Positions 9,307 through 24,300 of a DNA stretch of 64,000 bases are shown here, piece by piece. Below the pieces are notes generated by a model. It saw only the letters and a list, made by a program, of their open reading frames with translations. It was not told the origin of the DNA and made no database searches. The first letter of the stretch is position 1. Each line of letters starts with the position of its first letter. Where the stretch lies: the NCBI GenBank assembly GCA_964019695.1, contig CAXHUL010000231.1:1-64000 (forward strand), given 5' to 3'. This DNA is from Loripinus fragilis. Lineage: Eukaryota; Mollusca; Bivalvia; Lucinida; Lucinidae. A program made the position numbers and the translations under genes.

Positions 9307-12300
9307 CTGTGGAGAAAATATCGAAAATGGATTATACAGTAAAACCTGTGTAAAACAGCCACTCAACTAGAGGACCTGATGGTCCTGAAGCGCTCACCTG
9401 ATCTCCTTAATAATGTTAAAATAGGTCAAGATCAACTACAGCTTAAAATGAAACATATTTTGTTTTATGGGGGTTGCGGCCATTTTGGTCAAGTGACTTA
9501 AAACAATCTTATGAACACTCCATCAAACAGCCCAGTGATTTCTGAGGAAAAGATGTTTAGATAGGTATGTGGCAGTCCAAATGAGTGGCTAAAAGAACAC
9601 AGGTCAGTTTGAGATTGGTACTTATATAAAACTGTTGTCTCGTTAGGTTAAACATTTCTTGCAAGTATTATGATTTCCGCCTAAACAGGTTATAGAAAAA
9701 TGAACAAATTTAAGATTTTTCCCATATAAATGCATTAGGAATCAAATTGACCTTGCCACAAAGTAGGTCAAGGTCAACCTAGATTTATCATTTGTGCAAA
9801 TCTGGTAGGGCCCACATCCCCAATGCTACATACCAAGTCTCAAGGCCATTGGTCTTTTGGTTCCAGAGAAGAAGATATTTAAGGGTTTTTACCATATATG
9901 GGCGTGGTGGCCATCTTGGTCATGTGACCAGTACAATTGGTATAAATTTTTGCTAACCTAACATAAGAAGTCTTCATATAAATTTGAGTTCAATTGGCCT
10001 AGTGGTCTCTGAGGAAACTATGTTTTAATGTGTTGATGGGACTCCAATATGAGCGACCTTGGCTGAAAAGTTAAAGGTCAGCCTTGACCTTTGAAACTTA
10101 TTTATAGCCATTGTCTCATTAGGTTTAACATATCAAGGTAGAATAATGACTTTGGCTTCAACAGTATTCAAAAAATCAACTTTTCAAAAAAAAAATCCCA
10201 TTTAAATGCATAAGGAAGAAAATTTGACCTTGACATTAAGTAGGTCAAGGTCAACTTAGGATCATCATTTGAACAAATTGGTAGGCCCCACATCCCCAAT
10301 GCTACTTACCAAGTCCCAAGGTCACCAGCCTTCTGGTTCTGGAGAAGAAGATTTTTAAAGGGTTTTTACCATATATGGGCGTGGCGGCCATCTTTGTAAT
10401 GTGACCAAAATTATTTGTATAAATTTTGACTAACTTATCATAAGGAGTCTTCACATGAAATTTAAGTTCAATTGGGCCAATTGTTTGTGAGAAAACTATG
10501 TTTTAATATATTGATGGTAGTCCAATATGAGCGACTAAGCTGAAAGGTCAAAAGTCAACCTTGACCTTTGGAACTTATTTATAGCCATTGTCTCATTAGG
10601 TTAAACATATCAAGTGAGAATAATGACTAAGGCTTCTACAGTTTTCAAAAAAATCAACTTTTCACAAAATTTCCCATTTAAATGCATTAGAAAGCAAATT
10701 TGACCTTGACGTTAAGTAGGTCAAGGTCAACCTATGATCATCATTTGAACAAACTTGGTAGGCCCCACATCCCGAATGCTACATACCAAGTCCCGAGGTC
10801 ATTGGCCTTCTGGTTCTGGAGAAGAAGATTTTTAAAGGGTTTTTACCATATATGGTCGTGGCGGCCATCTTGGTCATGTGACCAGGACCATTTGAACAAA
10901 CTTTCGTTCCCGCGTCCTAAGGAGTCTCCATATGAAATTTGAGTTTGATTGGCCCAGTGGTTTCAGAGGAGAAGATGTTTGAAATTGTGGACGGACGGAC
11001 GGACAGACGACAGACGACGGACGGACGCCGGAGTGACTGGTATACTATTAGCTCACCCATGAGCCTTCGGCTCAGGTGAGCTAAAAATAAACAAAACAAA
11101 GAACTTAATGACAAATGGTAGCTTAATGAAGTTCGAAAGTATTGCAGAATGCTCCCCTTGGAGAATTCTGCAATACTTTTGACCTGAATTAAGCGACAAT
11201 TGGTCTTGAAAACCAATTAGAAGTCGGAGGGATATAGTTTTGGCGTCGTCTGTCCATTCCGTCCGTCCACACTTTTTGTCTGTCCACAACCATATCTCTG
11301 TACCTATTTGTCAGATTTGATTCATTCTTGGTACAAATGATAAGTACCATGGACTCTCGATATCCTATAAGTTTGGTCAAAATCGACCCCTTAAAGCAGC
11401 ATAATCTGTGACTTTTGATATTTTCATTTTAAAAATAATGTTTCTATTTTTCAAGAACAAAGTGAAAATACTAAAATTCAGGTATACATTTTACCTTTTT
11501 CGTAATAATTAACAAATTTTTAGTGCCAAAACAACAGCATTTATGTGAAAAATTAACTGTCTAGAATTATTGGAGGGACGTAAATAATTACAAACAAGAG
11601 AAAATACACCTGTTTTTATAAGATAATTCACTTTTCCATGCAGTTTTCAGCTGTAGAAATTAGATTTATTGTGACAACATAACTTTATTCTACTTTTACA
11701 AATGATTTAAAAAGACAATTTTTTTTTCGAAAAATGTTCATAGTTACAGAGTGTGCAGCTTTAACACTTGAGTTATTGCCCTTGTTTAGTATATGCAATT
11801 ATAGGGCAAAACCTATATTAGCTTTTTTGTGTGATGATCTTCATATTTCATCAAAGCTATTATTATATCTAACAACTTCTCACTATAGACCATGATTGCC
11901 AAGTGCCTGTAGATTAGCATGGCAGTGTCAAAGTTTTACCCCACCCCCTTTGACCCCACCTAAGGGGTCAAAGGTCAAATATTTAAATTTCACAATAACT
12001 AAGGCAATTTTTAATATTTTTTGCTGAAATTTTGCATGCAGGCAGAGAATCAATAGATATGAAACATATCAAACGGGATTAGAGTTTGAAGGCCTGGGTC
12101 CAAGCCTGTTGGGTGGACTAAGGGGGTAAGGCTGAGGCCAAAATTAAACTTCTTCAGAATACGGTCAAATTGCATATCAAATTAAAGCTGACAACGCTGG
12201 CAGCAACATGGTAGCAAATATTTTGCCCACAGACACACCCTCGACCCAGGGGGTGGGGTCAAAAGGTCAAACTATATCTTTTTCTGAAAGTAGTCATGTT

Positions 12301-15300
12301 GCATATCAAATTAAAGCTGGCCATGCTGGCAGCAACATGGTAGCAAATATTTTGCCCACAGACACACCCTTGACCCAGGGGGTGGGGTCAAAAGGTCAAG
12401 CTATATCTTTTTCTGAAAGTAGTCATGTTGCATATCAAATTAAAGGGAAATGAGCACAGAGCACCATGAAAGCAAATATGCTGTCATTACACACACCAAC
12501 GACCTCTGGGGTGGGGTCAAAAGGTCATTTTATTTCTTTTCTAAAAGTGGTCATGTTGCATATCAAATTAAAATGGAAGAAGTGTAGACCTACATGCAAG
12601 GTAACACTTTGAATTTACACACACCCTTGACCTCTGGGGTTGGGTTTAAAGGTCAGATATTGAAATTGTGCAGATGTAAGTATTTTTTTATTAAACTAAG
12701 CACTAAAACATACTTGAAAGTTGTTTGTTATGATCTGAATGATACTTAAGGTGAACTAAGGGTTAGATAAATGGTATTTATGTTTTGTGATTAACATGTT
12801 TCTCTCAAATAACCCTTCGTCGGGGATATAAATTCGTCGAATTTGTCTTGTCAGTCTTTTTGAGAGGGGCCATTTTATACAGGTTTTAATGTAGGATTTG
12901 ATGTATATCATGGGTGTGCAGGGCAGAGAGAACCAAAGGACCATAAGGTCCTGAAGCGCTAACCTGACACTGTGTCACAAGAATGTACAGTAAAACCTGT
13001 CTTAAGTGGTCACTCAAAAATAGAAAAAACAAAGATCTTAATGACAAATGGTAGCCTAATGAAGGTCAAAAGTATAGCAGAATGCTCCTCTTGGAGCATG
13101 CTGCAATACTTTTGACCTGCATTGAGGGAAAACTGGTCTTGAAAACCAATTTTCGGTCTTTTTGAGAGTGTCAGATTTAAACAGGTTTTACTGTAGGATT
13201 ATATGTATATCACATGGGTGAAAGTTCAAAATTTCCAAAATCTTGAACTTTTGAAATTCAGAATATATAAAATTTGCTGTATGCCTCCAAAATATTAAAA
13301 TTTCCAAGTTAAATGGTCAAATACCTTTAGATAAACTAAACAAAAATCAGAGAAGCTATTATGGTGTCTCTAATTCAGCATTTTGAGGCTGACTTTCTGT
13401 GGAAAGTCAGCCTCAAAACCCTGAATTCAGGAATTTGTTTGTTTGTTTGTTTGTTTTGTTGCTTTACGTCCCAAGTCAACAGCTATGGTCATTGCGGGAC
13501 AGTCAGTTCACCTAACCACACTTTTTCCTGGGCAGGCTTGAACAAGCGGTTAACCAGTAATTCCTGCACATTCTTTCGCTTGTAACTGACAACAACCCTT
13601 CTTGAATGAATCAGCGGAAGGAGGAGAATGACCGTAGAAATCATTTCATGATCACTCGTGCCCCTGGATCTGCAGTCAGACACACATCTGTAGCCAGATA
13701 CGTTACCGACTGCGCTACGCGGCCCGGCCAATTCAGAAATAATCCTGAAAACTTTCACCCATGATATCATGGGTGTGATGGGCAGAGAGAACAAGATGAC
13801 AATAAGGTCCTGAAGATATCACCTGGCACTGTGTTACAAGAATGTAGATGACTATAATATACGGTTTTACAGTGTCAAGATCAACCTAGGATCCTCATTT
13901 GATCAAACTTTGTATGGCCACTATCGCTATTGTTACATACCAAGACCAAAGGTGATTGGCCCATTATTTCCGGAGAAAAAGATTTTTAACAGTTTTTACC
14001 TAACATGGCATTGAAGACATTTTGCTCATGTGACATGGACAATATAGTTATATCAATTTGTTTTTGTTAGGTTTGATTCTTTACTTCCCAGTCAACAATT
14101 TTTCAGTCATGTCGGGACAGCTCTTCTTGGGTTGAGCCAGTACAAAGCAGCGGATAAAGTGTCTTTCTCAAGGACACAACACAGTGACTTCACTTGTGGT
14201 GAGGCTCGAACCAGCAACCCTGCGATCCCCAGTCTAATGCTATTCAAACTGAGCCACTGCCCTACCCTATATCAAGTAAGTATTTTGACTTTGGCTTGAA
14301 CAGTTATCCAAAATTCATCTTTTCAAGGTTTTTCCCATATCAATACATTCAGAAGCAAATTTAACTTTGTGGTAAAGAAGATCAATGTCAACCAAGGATC
14401 ACTAGTCAAACATACATTGTAGAGCCCACATTCGCAATGCTACATACCAAGGCCCAAAGTCGACCCTTTGATTCTACAGAAGAGTTTTAGAAGAGTTTTT
14501 AACTTATATGGGTAAGGCAGCCATTTTTGTCATGTGACTTCCAGGCCCGTCCCAGGCGTCAAAAGACTGGGGTCTGGAGTCCTGATGTTAATGCAAATCC
14601 TCGAAAACAAAAATTCTTGGACTAACCTTGCATGAATTTATGTGGTGTCAAAATATCCCCCACAATATTTACCATAATTATTCGTAAATAGAACTGATAG
14701 AAGCATATAAACCAAGATCAAGTTGCTCCTAAAGGAGCAATCTGGTAAGAATTTTCAATGTTTGCCATTCAAGTGGGAGAAATTTATCCATCATGAGCCC
14801 GTTCATATTAGATAACGAATCTCAACTCTCAAGTGTTGGAATTTCATGTTAGATAGGGAAATCTCAACTCTCATTGTTGGAATTTCATGTTAGACCCTCA
14901 GGGTTGAAATTTCTCAACTTTCATGGTTGGAACTTCACTTCATGATTGAGAACTCTCAAGTCCAACAGTTGGAATTTCATGTTAGATAGGGAAACCTCCA
15001 TTCTCAGGGTTGGAACTTCATGTTAGATAGAGAAATCTCAAGTCCAAGATTTGGAATTTCATGTTAGAGAAATCTCAAGTCTGAGAGTTGGAATTTCATG
15101 TTAGATAGAGAAATCTCAAGTCCAAGAGTTGAAACTTCATGTTAGATAGGGAAATCTCAACTCTTCAAAGTTGGAACTTCATGTTAAATAGGGATTTTTT
15201 TCTCTCTCAAAGTTGACTGTTATAAGAACCAGTATTTGATGGTCTGTGTGCACAGTAGCTGGGGATCAACCCAGACCAGAATCTTTGCTGTGTATTCAAT

Positions 15301-18300
15301 GGGAAGCTAAAGACTTATTTTTTCCTCTAAAAGAGCTGAGTCTATACTGGTTTAGTCATGCACTGGCTAAGACAGTAAAACCTGTGACCAAAAGGACCAC
15401 TCTCAAAAAGACCAAAAAATGGTTTTCAAGACTGATTATCCCTTAATGCAGGACAATAGTATTGCAGAATGCTCCATAGGAAGCATTCTGCAATACTTTC
15501 CACCTTCATTAAGCTACCAGTTGTCATTAAGACCTTTTTTTTGTCTATTTTTGAGTGGCCATTTTACACATGTTTTACTGTATGCTAATTGGTATAAATG
15601 CATGGTAGACGTAGAGACAGGAAGTGCACAGAACACAATGCTCTTCTCTTACCTGCATTCGGGAAAGTCCACCACAATTGGAGAATCAAATCATGGCTCA
15701 AGTGTATGTAAGGAGCATTATGTGCAGTACTATGTACCAAAAAGCTCCATTTTGTTCACCGGAAATGGCGCAGTGAAAATTAGTTCAGTAGCATGTGGGT
15801 TCAGCCCTGTTAAAATCGGTTATTCTGATTAGCCAAAAAGTTTTATCAGCAGGATAATTGAAGTTTTTTTTTTTCCATAATATATCCCTAAAGCATCTTC
15901 TTTTTATGACGTTTATTGTGGAATGTTGCAACCATTCAAACTTGTTATTATGCTGGCATGGCTTCTGTGACGTCAACGTCACATTATCAAAGTCCATGAA
16001 AAGTAGACCCGCTACGTAAGGCAGAGGTTGATTCCACAGAATTGGACGATGTGCGTGCATATTGCTCTTACCTGTTGAAACTGCATCTGTTGCTGCTGGA
16101 CATACATGTTATTCTGTGGCATTCCCATGCCCTGTTGCATTCCTGGGACCATTCCCATCATGCCTTGCTGCTGCTGCTGCATTCCCATGTTGCCATGTAC
16201 CATTCCCATGTTGCCCTGCTGTTGTGGCATTCCCATACTGCCCGGCATCATTCCCATCTGGTTACCATACATCTGAGGCTACCAGAAACAAATAAATAAG
16301 CATGGGTGAAAGTTTTCAAGATTATTCCTGAATTCAGGATTTTGAGGCTGACTTTCCACAGAAAGTCAGCCTCAAAATGCTGAATAAGGGAGATCATAAT
16401 AGCTTCTCTGATTTATTTTCAGTCTATCTAAGGACAATTGACCATTTAAACTTGAAATTGTGAATATTTAGTAGGCATAAAGCAAGTTTTAAGATTGGAG
16501 TTTCGAAAAGTTCAGGATTTCAGAAATTTTGAACTTTCACCCATGAATAAGAGGCTCAATGAAAAAAGAGTCGATAAGCAATGCTTATAAGATACCCCCG
16601 CACAGTTAGGGTCAGAGAAAACAACAACTTAGTTTTGGCAAGTGATTGGTCAAACCAGCGCACTTAACCCTTAAAGCGCCAAGAAAAAAAATGCATCTGA
16701 AAATGTCGCCTGCTGAAGTTGTCTGCTGCAAATTATTGCCTAGCATTACCGACAAATTAAGTATAGAAGCAAACAGCGTGGACCCAGAACAGACTGCTCC
16801 AATAGGAGCAGTCTGATCTGGGTCCACACTTTTGCCATAGAGGCTGCTTAAACATTTCAGCAGACGAGAAAAGCAGACGACTTTTGTTGCGATTGGCGCT
16901 TTAAGGGTTTATTTTGAAAAGGTTTCAGTAGAATCAGTGCAAATGATCTTTGAGTTGGCAACCTGTAATAACATTTGGTAAGATAAAATGCACAAAAATA
17001 TCAAATCTGAAAGTTCTTTGAATATATCAAAGCTTATATAAGAAAAAGTTCTCATAGCTTTCATTTTGTAAAAGAATATTTTTTGTACCAAACTCCTTCA
17101 TGCATATGTTCAATATGTCTACATTGTATATGTGAAGTATTGTATAGCTGTGGTAGAAGTTGGTCAGCCAGGCTCAGCCCATGAAGGTACTATCTATGCA
17201 TATACAATTATACAGGAAAAATTTCTATGTTCTCATAGCTGTCATTTTGTTGGGTATTTTTCCACCAACTCCTTCATGCATAATATGTTCAATATGTATA
17301 CATTATGTAGGTAAAGTATTGATTAATTCATAAATAGCTGTGGTAGGAGTTGATCAGCATATTTATGCATATAGGCACTATTTATGCATATACAAACGCC
17401 ATATTAAGGGAAAGTTGTTCATAGCTGTCATTTTGTCAAAAACAACTTTTTTTTGCACCAAACTCCTTCATGCATATTTTTCAATTTGTTTACATTGTAT
17501 AGGTAAAGTATTGAATTTATTTCAGTAAAAGCTGTCGAAGGAGATGATCGTTCCATGCAGGTACTATCTATGCATATACAAAAAGCCATATTAGGGGAAA
17601 ATTCTCTAAGCTCCCATAGGTGTTATTTTATCCAAAAAATTGATCCCCAATTGAATGCTCTACCAACTGAGCCACTGCTTTCTGCAGATGAAGATTGAGC
17701 TTGTTAATCCAGGCCCCAAGGTTATAAAACTTTTTTCATGCTCAACTCAGCTGAGCATCAAATTTATCCTGCTCATAAATGTTAAAATGCCAACAATTGT
17801 TGGCATTTTAACATTTATAAGCATGATAAATACAACATTTGAGAGACTTAAAGCTAGGGCTGTAACGATACATCGATAGTCTGATGCATCGTGATAGTAG
17901 CTGCTCTGATAGTGCTATCGTGATAGTGTTTTCAACTATCGATAACTATCGCCGATAGTGCATCCAACTATCGATAGTTTTGATAGTTTAGATAGCCAGG
18001 CAGATTACATAACCTTTGTAATGATATTTCAGTAGATTCATATTCAGACTTGAGAAGACATGTGATAAAATTTAAAGCAGCTGTTTTGTAATCACTTTGG
18101 CTGTTACATGGTCATTTCTACATGAAAATTGAAGATAAAAACAAGTTATCTGTTACCAGCTGGTATAGTGGTTTCCTTGGGAGATATTTATCTCACTCCC
18201 TATTTGACAATAAAAAAGTATCATGAAAGCATAAAGAGATGACTGACAAAAAACAAGCTCAAAAGTGAGAAGACTGAATGCATGTATAAACTGAATGGAA

Positions 18301-21300
18301 AACCTTGATGAAGATGTCAGGCATAACGTAGTTTAAGCATAATTGCAGGATTATTAACAGGTTCAGGATTAAGATTATTATCAATGTTTTTTATTTAATT
18401 AGTTATTTTTTTATCACTGGCTACAACAAATATTGACTGTTTTCTAACCAACAAATTTGTTAAAACCAAGAAATTTCAAAAGAGGAATATCATGGCAGGT
18501 TTTAGACAGCTATATTTTTTCTACATGGGTTCCCAATACTAGGGATTTTTGACAGTTGATCACTGCCACACCAGGGATTATTAGTCAATAATTTTAACCC
18601 CTTAACAGTCACAAGGGAATTAGACAGGCTATTTCCCAAATTGCAGATTTTCCCAGGTATTCTTGCCTTGCCCCCTTTGGACAAAATTATTGGTTGGTGT
18701 ACCCTGCATTAGAGTATGGTTCAAAATTAATAATAATCAAAATGTAAAGCCATTTTAATAGCCAATAAACATACAACATTCAGACAGATTAAATCAAACA
18801 CAGTATACAGACAATTACTACCAGCTGCTTTGTTCAAAACACATCATGAAGATGAAAAGCAGTGAAGATCTTGATCAGCTGGCTGATCTGAACACTATTT
18901 TCAAAAAAGTAATGTGCACAGGGTGCTTATTAGGTCCAGTATGGTACTGTACATACCTGTTGCATGGGTACTTGGTTTGAAGGTGCCATCATAGGTTGTT
19001 GTTGTTGTTGTTGTTGGGGCATCTGATACATAGCGGGCATGGCCTGATTCTGAGCTACATACATGCCACCTGAAACAACACAAGGTAAAACATGTACTGG
19101 TCACCTCTGGGATGGATACAACACAACACAAGTCAACATGGAAGATACAGGTATCTGACTAGTCTTCTTTATTTTCATGACTATACAGCTCGTGATAACA
19201 TTGGAACTGACATGAAAAAAACATATTGTATATGAGCCTACTGTCGTGCCAACCAAGAGTGACAGTGACATAATATTTTGTTTACAATTGCTAAGCAAAA
19301 CATTAACTTGTACACTCCACTTGAGCTAATGTGAATTGATATATCACTTGTGTATTAATCCTATCCTGCGGATAGAATTAATGCACAAGTGATCTATCGA
19401 TTATAAGTCCCTGATAACGTAAACAAAACATGACCTCGCTGTCACTCATGGTTGGCACGACAGTATATACACAGAGATAACCAAATGGTATATGAGCCTA
19501 TATATATAGACATAAACATATTGTATATGAGCCTATATACAAACATAACCATATTGTATGTAAGCCTATATACAGACATAATCACTATGTATATGAGTCT
19601 ATATACATACATTGTATATGAGCCTATATACAGACATAACCATATTGTATATGAGCCTATATACACATATAATCATATTGCATATGATGTGATTCGATTC
19701 TTTATATCCCATCAACAATCTTTCAGTTATAAAAGGACGGGTCTTCCTAGGTTGAACCAGTTCTAAGCTAGGATTAATGTGTCTTGCTCAAGGACACAAC
19801 GCAGTGAAGGCGTTGAGGCTAGAACCTGCAGTTCCTTGGTCTCGAGTCTAGCACTCTACCACTGTGCTCCCTATGACCATATTGTATATGAGCCTATATA
19901 AAGATATAACCATATTGTATATGAGTCTATATATAAAGATGTAACCATATTATATATACAAAGACATAACCATATTGTATATGAGCCTATATACTAAGAC
20001 ATAATAATATTGTATATGAGCCTATATACAGACATAACCATATTGTATATGAGCCTATATGCAGACACAAACATTTTGTATATGAGCCTATATGCAGATA
20101 TAACCATATTGTATATGAGCCTATATTCAAAGACATAACCATATAGTATATGAACCTATATTCAGACATAACCATATTGTATATGAGCCTATATGTAGAC
20201 ACAACCATATTGTATATGAGCCTATATACAGATATAACCATATTGTATATGAGCCTATCTACAAAAACAGAACCATATTGTATATGAGCCTATAAACAAA
20301 GAAATAACCATATTGTATATGAGCCTATATACAGACATAACCATATTGTATGTGAGCCTATATACAAAGACATAACCATATTGTGTATGGATCTAATTAT
20401 AAAGATATAACCATGTTGTATATAGATCTAGACTAATATATGGATCTAATCATAAAGAAATAACCATATTGTTCATGGGTCTAATCATAAAGATATAACC
20501 ATATTGTATATGGATCTAATCATAAAGTTAAAACCATATTGTATATGGTCTAATCATAAACATATAACCCTATTGTATATGGGTCTAATCATAAACATAT
20601 AACCCTATTGTATATATATTGTTATATTTGGGACAGTAGCCAATTACCTCTTCCTGTGCTTAATATAAGAAGCCTTATTTGGGACAGTAACCAACTGCAT
20701 CTCACAACTTCTGTATAACCAACTGAAAGTCCTGTATGTTTCATTCTCATGCAGAATGTTAGAAACACATAGGAAATCTAATAAATAAGCAAGGTTGGTA
20801 GGAGTCGAAAGGTCTTATCCAAACCACAACCATATGCTCAGAGGTATAGATTCTTAAGAAAATGATAAACAGGAGTAACACAGCTATGCTTATCTATTGT
20901 TTAAAAGTGGTAAACTGTTTTACTGTTTCTGGAAGAAACAGTGCCCCCCTAAGTATTTGAACAGTGCTAAGTGTGAAATGCTTACACAAGTCACTGACAA
21001 CTGCACCAACTCAAATCAGCGGTAGAGGAATTATTTTGAGGTGATTCATCTGGGTCTACACTGTTTACCAAAGTACCTGTTAATAGTTTTCCCATCAACG
21101 AGTAATTTAACTCTTTTGGGGCACTGCTGCTAACCTTTGTAAACAGTTTAGACCCAGAACAACATTTGGCCTGATCTGGATTCAAATTGTTAGAATGATT
21201 TTTTCTTGAAAGAAATTTTTGACAAATTAGTTTTATTTATAAAAATTCTGCAGACAACAAGAAAGCAAGCAAAATTACTCGGCATGCTAAGAATTAAGAT

Positions 21301-24300
21301 TCATCCTTATTATTTCCATTTCAACAGCTCCTTTAGAAGAGTTTGAAAAGCCAAGAAAATAAAATTTGAAAAAGACAAATTCGTCCAATTCTTATACCGA
21401 TGGAAGGTTTATAAGCGTGAATGTTTTGTCCTTCACCTTGATGATCATTCTAGAGAAAGAGATTTGTTTGTGTTGAAGCTTTATGTCTCGATTAATAATT
21501 TTTCGGTTAATGTCAGGACCCTTCCCTGTCTTCCTGGGTTGAACCAGTACTTAGCAGCAGATAAATTTGTCTTGCTCAAGGACACAACACAGTGACACCG
21601 TTGATTCTTGAATTAGCAACCCTTAGATCCCCCAGTCTAACGATCTACCAACTGAGCCACTGCGCTCTGCTTGAGATAGACGTAAAATCTTTGTACATTT
21701 GAGCCGTGACATGTGATTTCTAACAATGTGGCATTTTGACAAGTGTAGACTCAGACGAGCCTGTGCAGACTCCTTTAAGGCATGGAAACTCCAAATGATG
21801 TTCGAGTCAGTAGCTTAACACTCATAGAATATTCAAGCAGCTAGCAAAGGCTCTGATCAGACTGCTCGTATGCACAGGCTGATCTGAGGCTTTGCTGGTC
21901 GCACATACCACGTTGTTGGAAATCTCATGCACTGGATCAATTTTGTTACTTGTACCACATTCACCCTGATAAGCCAACTGTGTAATTATGAATAACTTTA
22001 AAATACTTTCAATGTGATTTGTAATGAGTATTTGTTTGTGATTTTTGTTACTTAACGTCCCAAGTCAACAGCTATGGTCATGGCGGGACGGTCAGTTCAC
22101 CTAATCACACTTTTTCCAGAGCAAGCTTGAACAAGCAGTTAACCAGTACTTCGTGCACAGACTTTTTCGCTTGTAACTGACAACTAACCCTCTTGATTGA
22201 TGCAGCGGAAGGAAGGAGAATGACCGTAGAAATGATTTCATTATGAGTATTGATGTTATAATATCATTACACGTGAAATTAATTGATTACTAAATGTATT
22301 GGTGAAGTCAAATTTTGCTCCCTCTACCCCCTTTGGTAGTGTCTCCTGTTTTGTCATAGGGGTCTGCCTGTCTAAAGACAAATCTTATTTGTTCCTAATA
22401 CATCAAACGTCTTATTCAAAAGGATACCAGTGATATCTTATGCATAGGGAAGTTTTGGAAAGAGTCTGAAAAATAGGCAGAGAGCATATCAAAGTGTCAG
22501 AGGTCCTTTGAACATGCATGCAAACAGTATGGCCCAAGATAAGACTGCTCCATATGTAGCTGATCTGTGCCCACACAGTTTGCTGTGATGACTTGATTAT
22601 GTTATGAATGGCACCGAAAGTTCAACCTCTTAACCCTTTACTCCATAGGCTGTTTTTAGATCATGACATCATTTTCTATTTTTAGACAACATTGAAAAAA
22701 ATCAAGAAAAATTTAAGTTTTAATCTGAAAACTTTTGAAAATATTATGGAAAAGGGAGCATTTACTCCAAAAGAGCAAATGCTCCATTTTCCATAATATT
22801 TTCAAATAAGTGATATTTAAAAGGCGTCAAAAGGCGTTATTGTGGAGTCCAGGGTAAAAACAAAAATCCAATACAGCATCTTTTAAATTTCTACAATTGA
22901 CTATTCTACAGAAAAGGTGCCAAATTCAAGTTCACAAAGTGAATTTCAAGGCAAAAAATAATACTTATCAGGGATTTTTCTGGCTCACAGACACAATGGG
23001 CCTTTTTGAGATAATTTCTTAGAAAAATACTCAAACAGCAGCACTTCCCTATACCCATACTTTATAAAAAGGCCCATTAGTTCTAGAAGTAGGGGCCTTT
23101 CAGAAAATTTAGGGGCCTTTTAGCACAGATTTACTTCCAGAAATATCCCTGCTTATTTTCATCACTTATAATACTATAAATCTGAAAGAAAAGACTTACA
23201 GAATTAATAAAGGTTATATTTAGATATGTTCATTACAAATGTTCAGAAGATTTTACTCCATACTTGAGGTGGTTGATTAGCAACAAGACAAAAACAGCCA
23301 AATTCGCCCTATATAGTACAATAAAACAATTGTCATGGCAACCAGAAATTCAATAATAGCATGAAGGATTTATTGCTGTCTTTATGTGTGGTTTTATTTC
23401 AATTTCTATCAATAACAAAGTAAAAAAAAAATAAACAGTTCTTCATAAAATTGTTCAAGAAAAGGATGAACATTCCAGGCAATTTAAAAACATACTGCAT
23501 GTTTGTTTCCATGACAACATTATTTGGATGCATAATTCCAACTTTCACAGATATTTTACGGACAGATTATGTATGTTCTAAAGTCTTAAGTATAATTTGA
23601 AGTACATATGTTTATCATATGTAATTATTTATATTTGTCTTCCACACCCCATTTTAGGAAATTTTGAATTGTGAGAGATTCTATTTACATTTTTGCATTT
23701 TACATGGTCTAACAATAAAAGAAAGACTAGCAAAAGACTTTTTTATTGCCAATATACATGTTTACAAAAGCCTGATGTCTTTGAGTAGCATTAAAAATAA
23801 CATCAGAAACCCATTCCTTGTAACCATAGTTACCACAAAAATGAGCCAACTAAGTAGCTTTTTAGCTATTTTTATCGGTTGCTTAGCAACAGCATGCAAA
23901 ACAGTGAATAACATTATTATATTGTGAATATTTGAAGGTTTGCTTTTGTCTTCTCATACATGTATAATGAATAAAATTGAAGTGAAGAAGTGAATGTGTA
24001 AATTTCTCATAAATTTATGTACTTTTTTATGTTTGTGAACTTTAATTTGGCACATAAGAGTAAGTCAAGGGCAGTAATACCTTAACCCTAAAAGCACCAC
24101 CATTAATTTGCAGCAGACGACAATTTCAAATTTCGCTGCTTTTTCAAAAGTAACAAATAAGGCATGATATTGCATGAGAATCCTTTATTTTTTTCGAAAA
24201 TCGGTAAACACGTCAAAAAAGTTGTCGTCTGTTGCAGTTGTGATTGGCCCTTTAAGGGTTACGACTGCTGTAGGTATGAGAAACTCAACCAGCCACAGTA

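Larger units (their letters stand above)
9336..12892. mobile_element. MITE-A copy split into three pieces by two insertions
   Basis: Pieces: 9336-9369 (ACAGTAAAACCTGTGTAAAA), 11083-11216 (AACAAAGAACTTAATGACAA to TTGAAAACCAATT) and 12848-12892 (GTCTTTTTGAGAGG to GGTTTTAATGT). Together they rebuild one MITE-A. The gaps hold two unrelated tandem-repeat elements. All of it is in SMAP intron 11. Confidence 0.8.

Noticed and set aside
9166..9366. Single-exon reading from the ATG upstream of exon 12
   Set aside because: The first 20 codons come from MITE-A and intron sequence; the CAG acceptor at 9307 gives the in-phase exon.
12208..12453. 81-codon frame with an internal repeat
   Set aside because: Product of the 129-bp tandem repeat, again a multiple of three.
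16042..16299. Plus-strand frame of 85 codons
   Set aside because: Antisense shadow of SMAP exon 11, whose reading on the minus strand fits phase and splice sites.
19442..20241. Tyr/Ile-rich open frames on both strands
   Set aside because: The 33-bp repeat unit is divisible by three, so frames stay open in both directions by arithmetic, not by coding.
19480..20625. CRISPR-like regular repeats
   Set aside because: Units are contiguous without unique spacers, and the genome is eukaryotic; this is a minisatellite.
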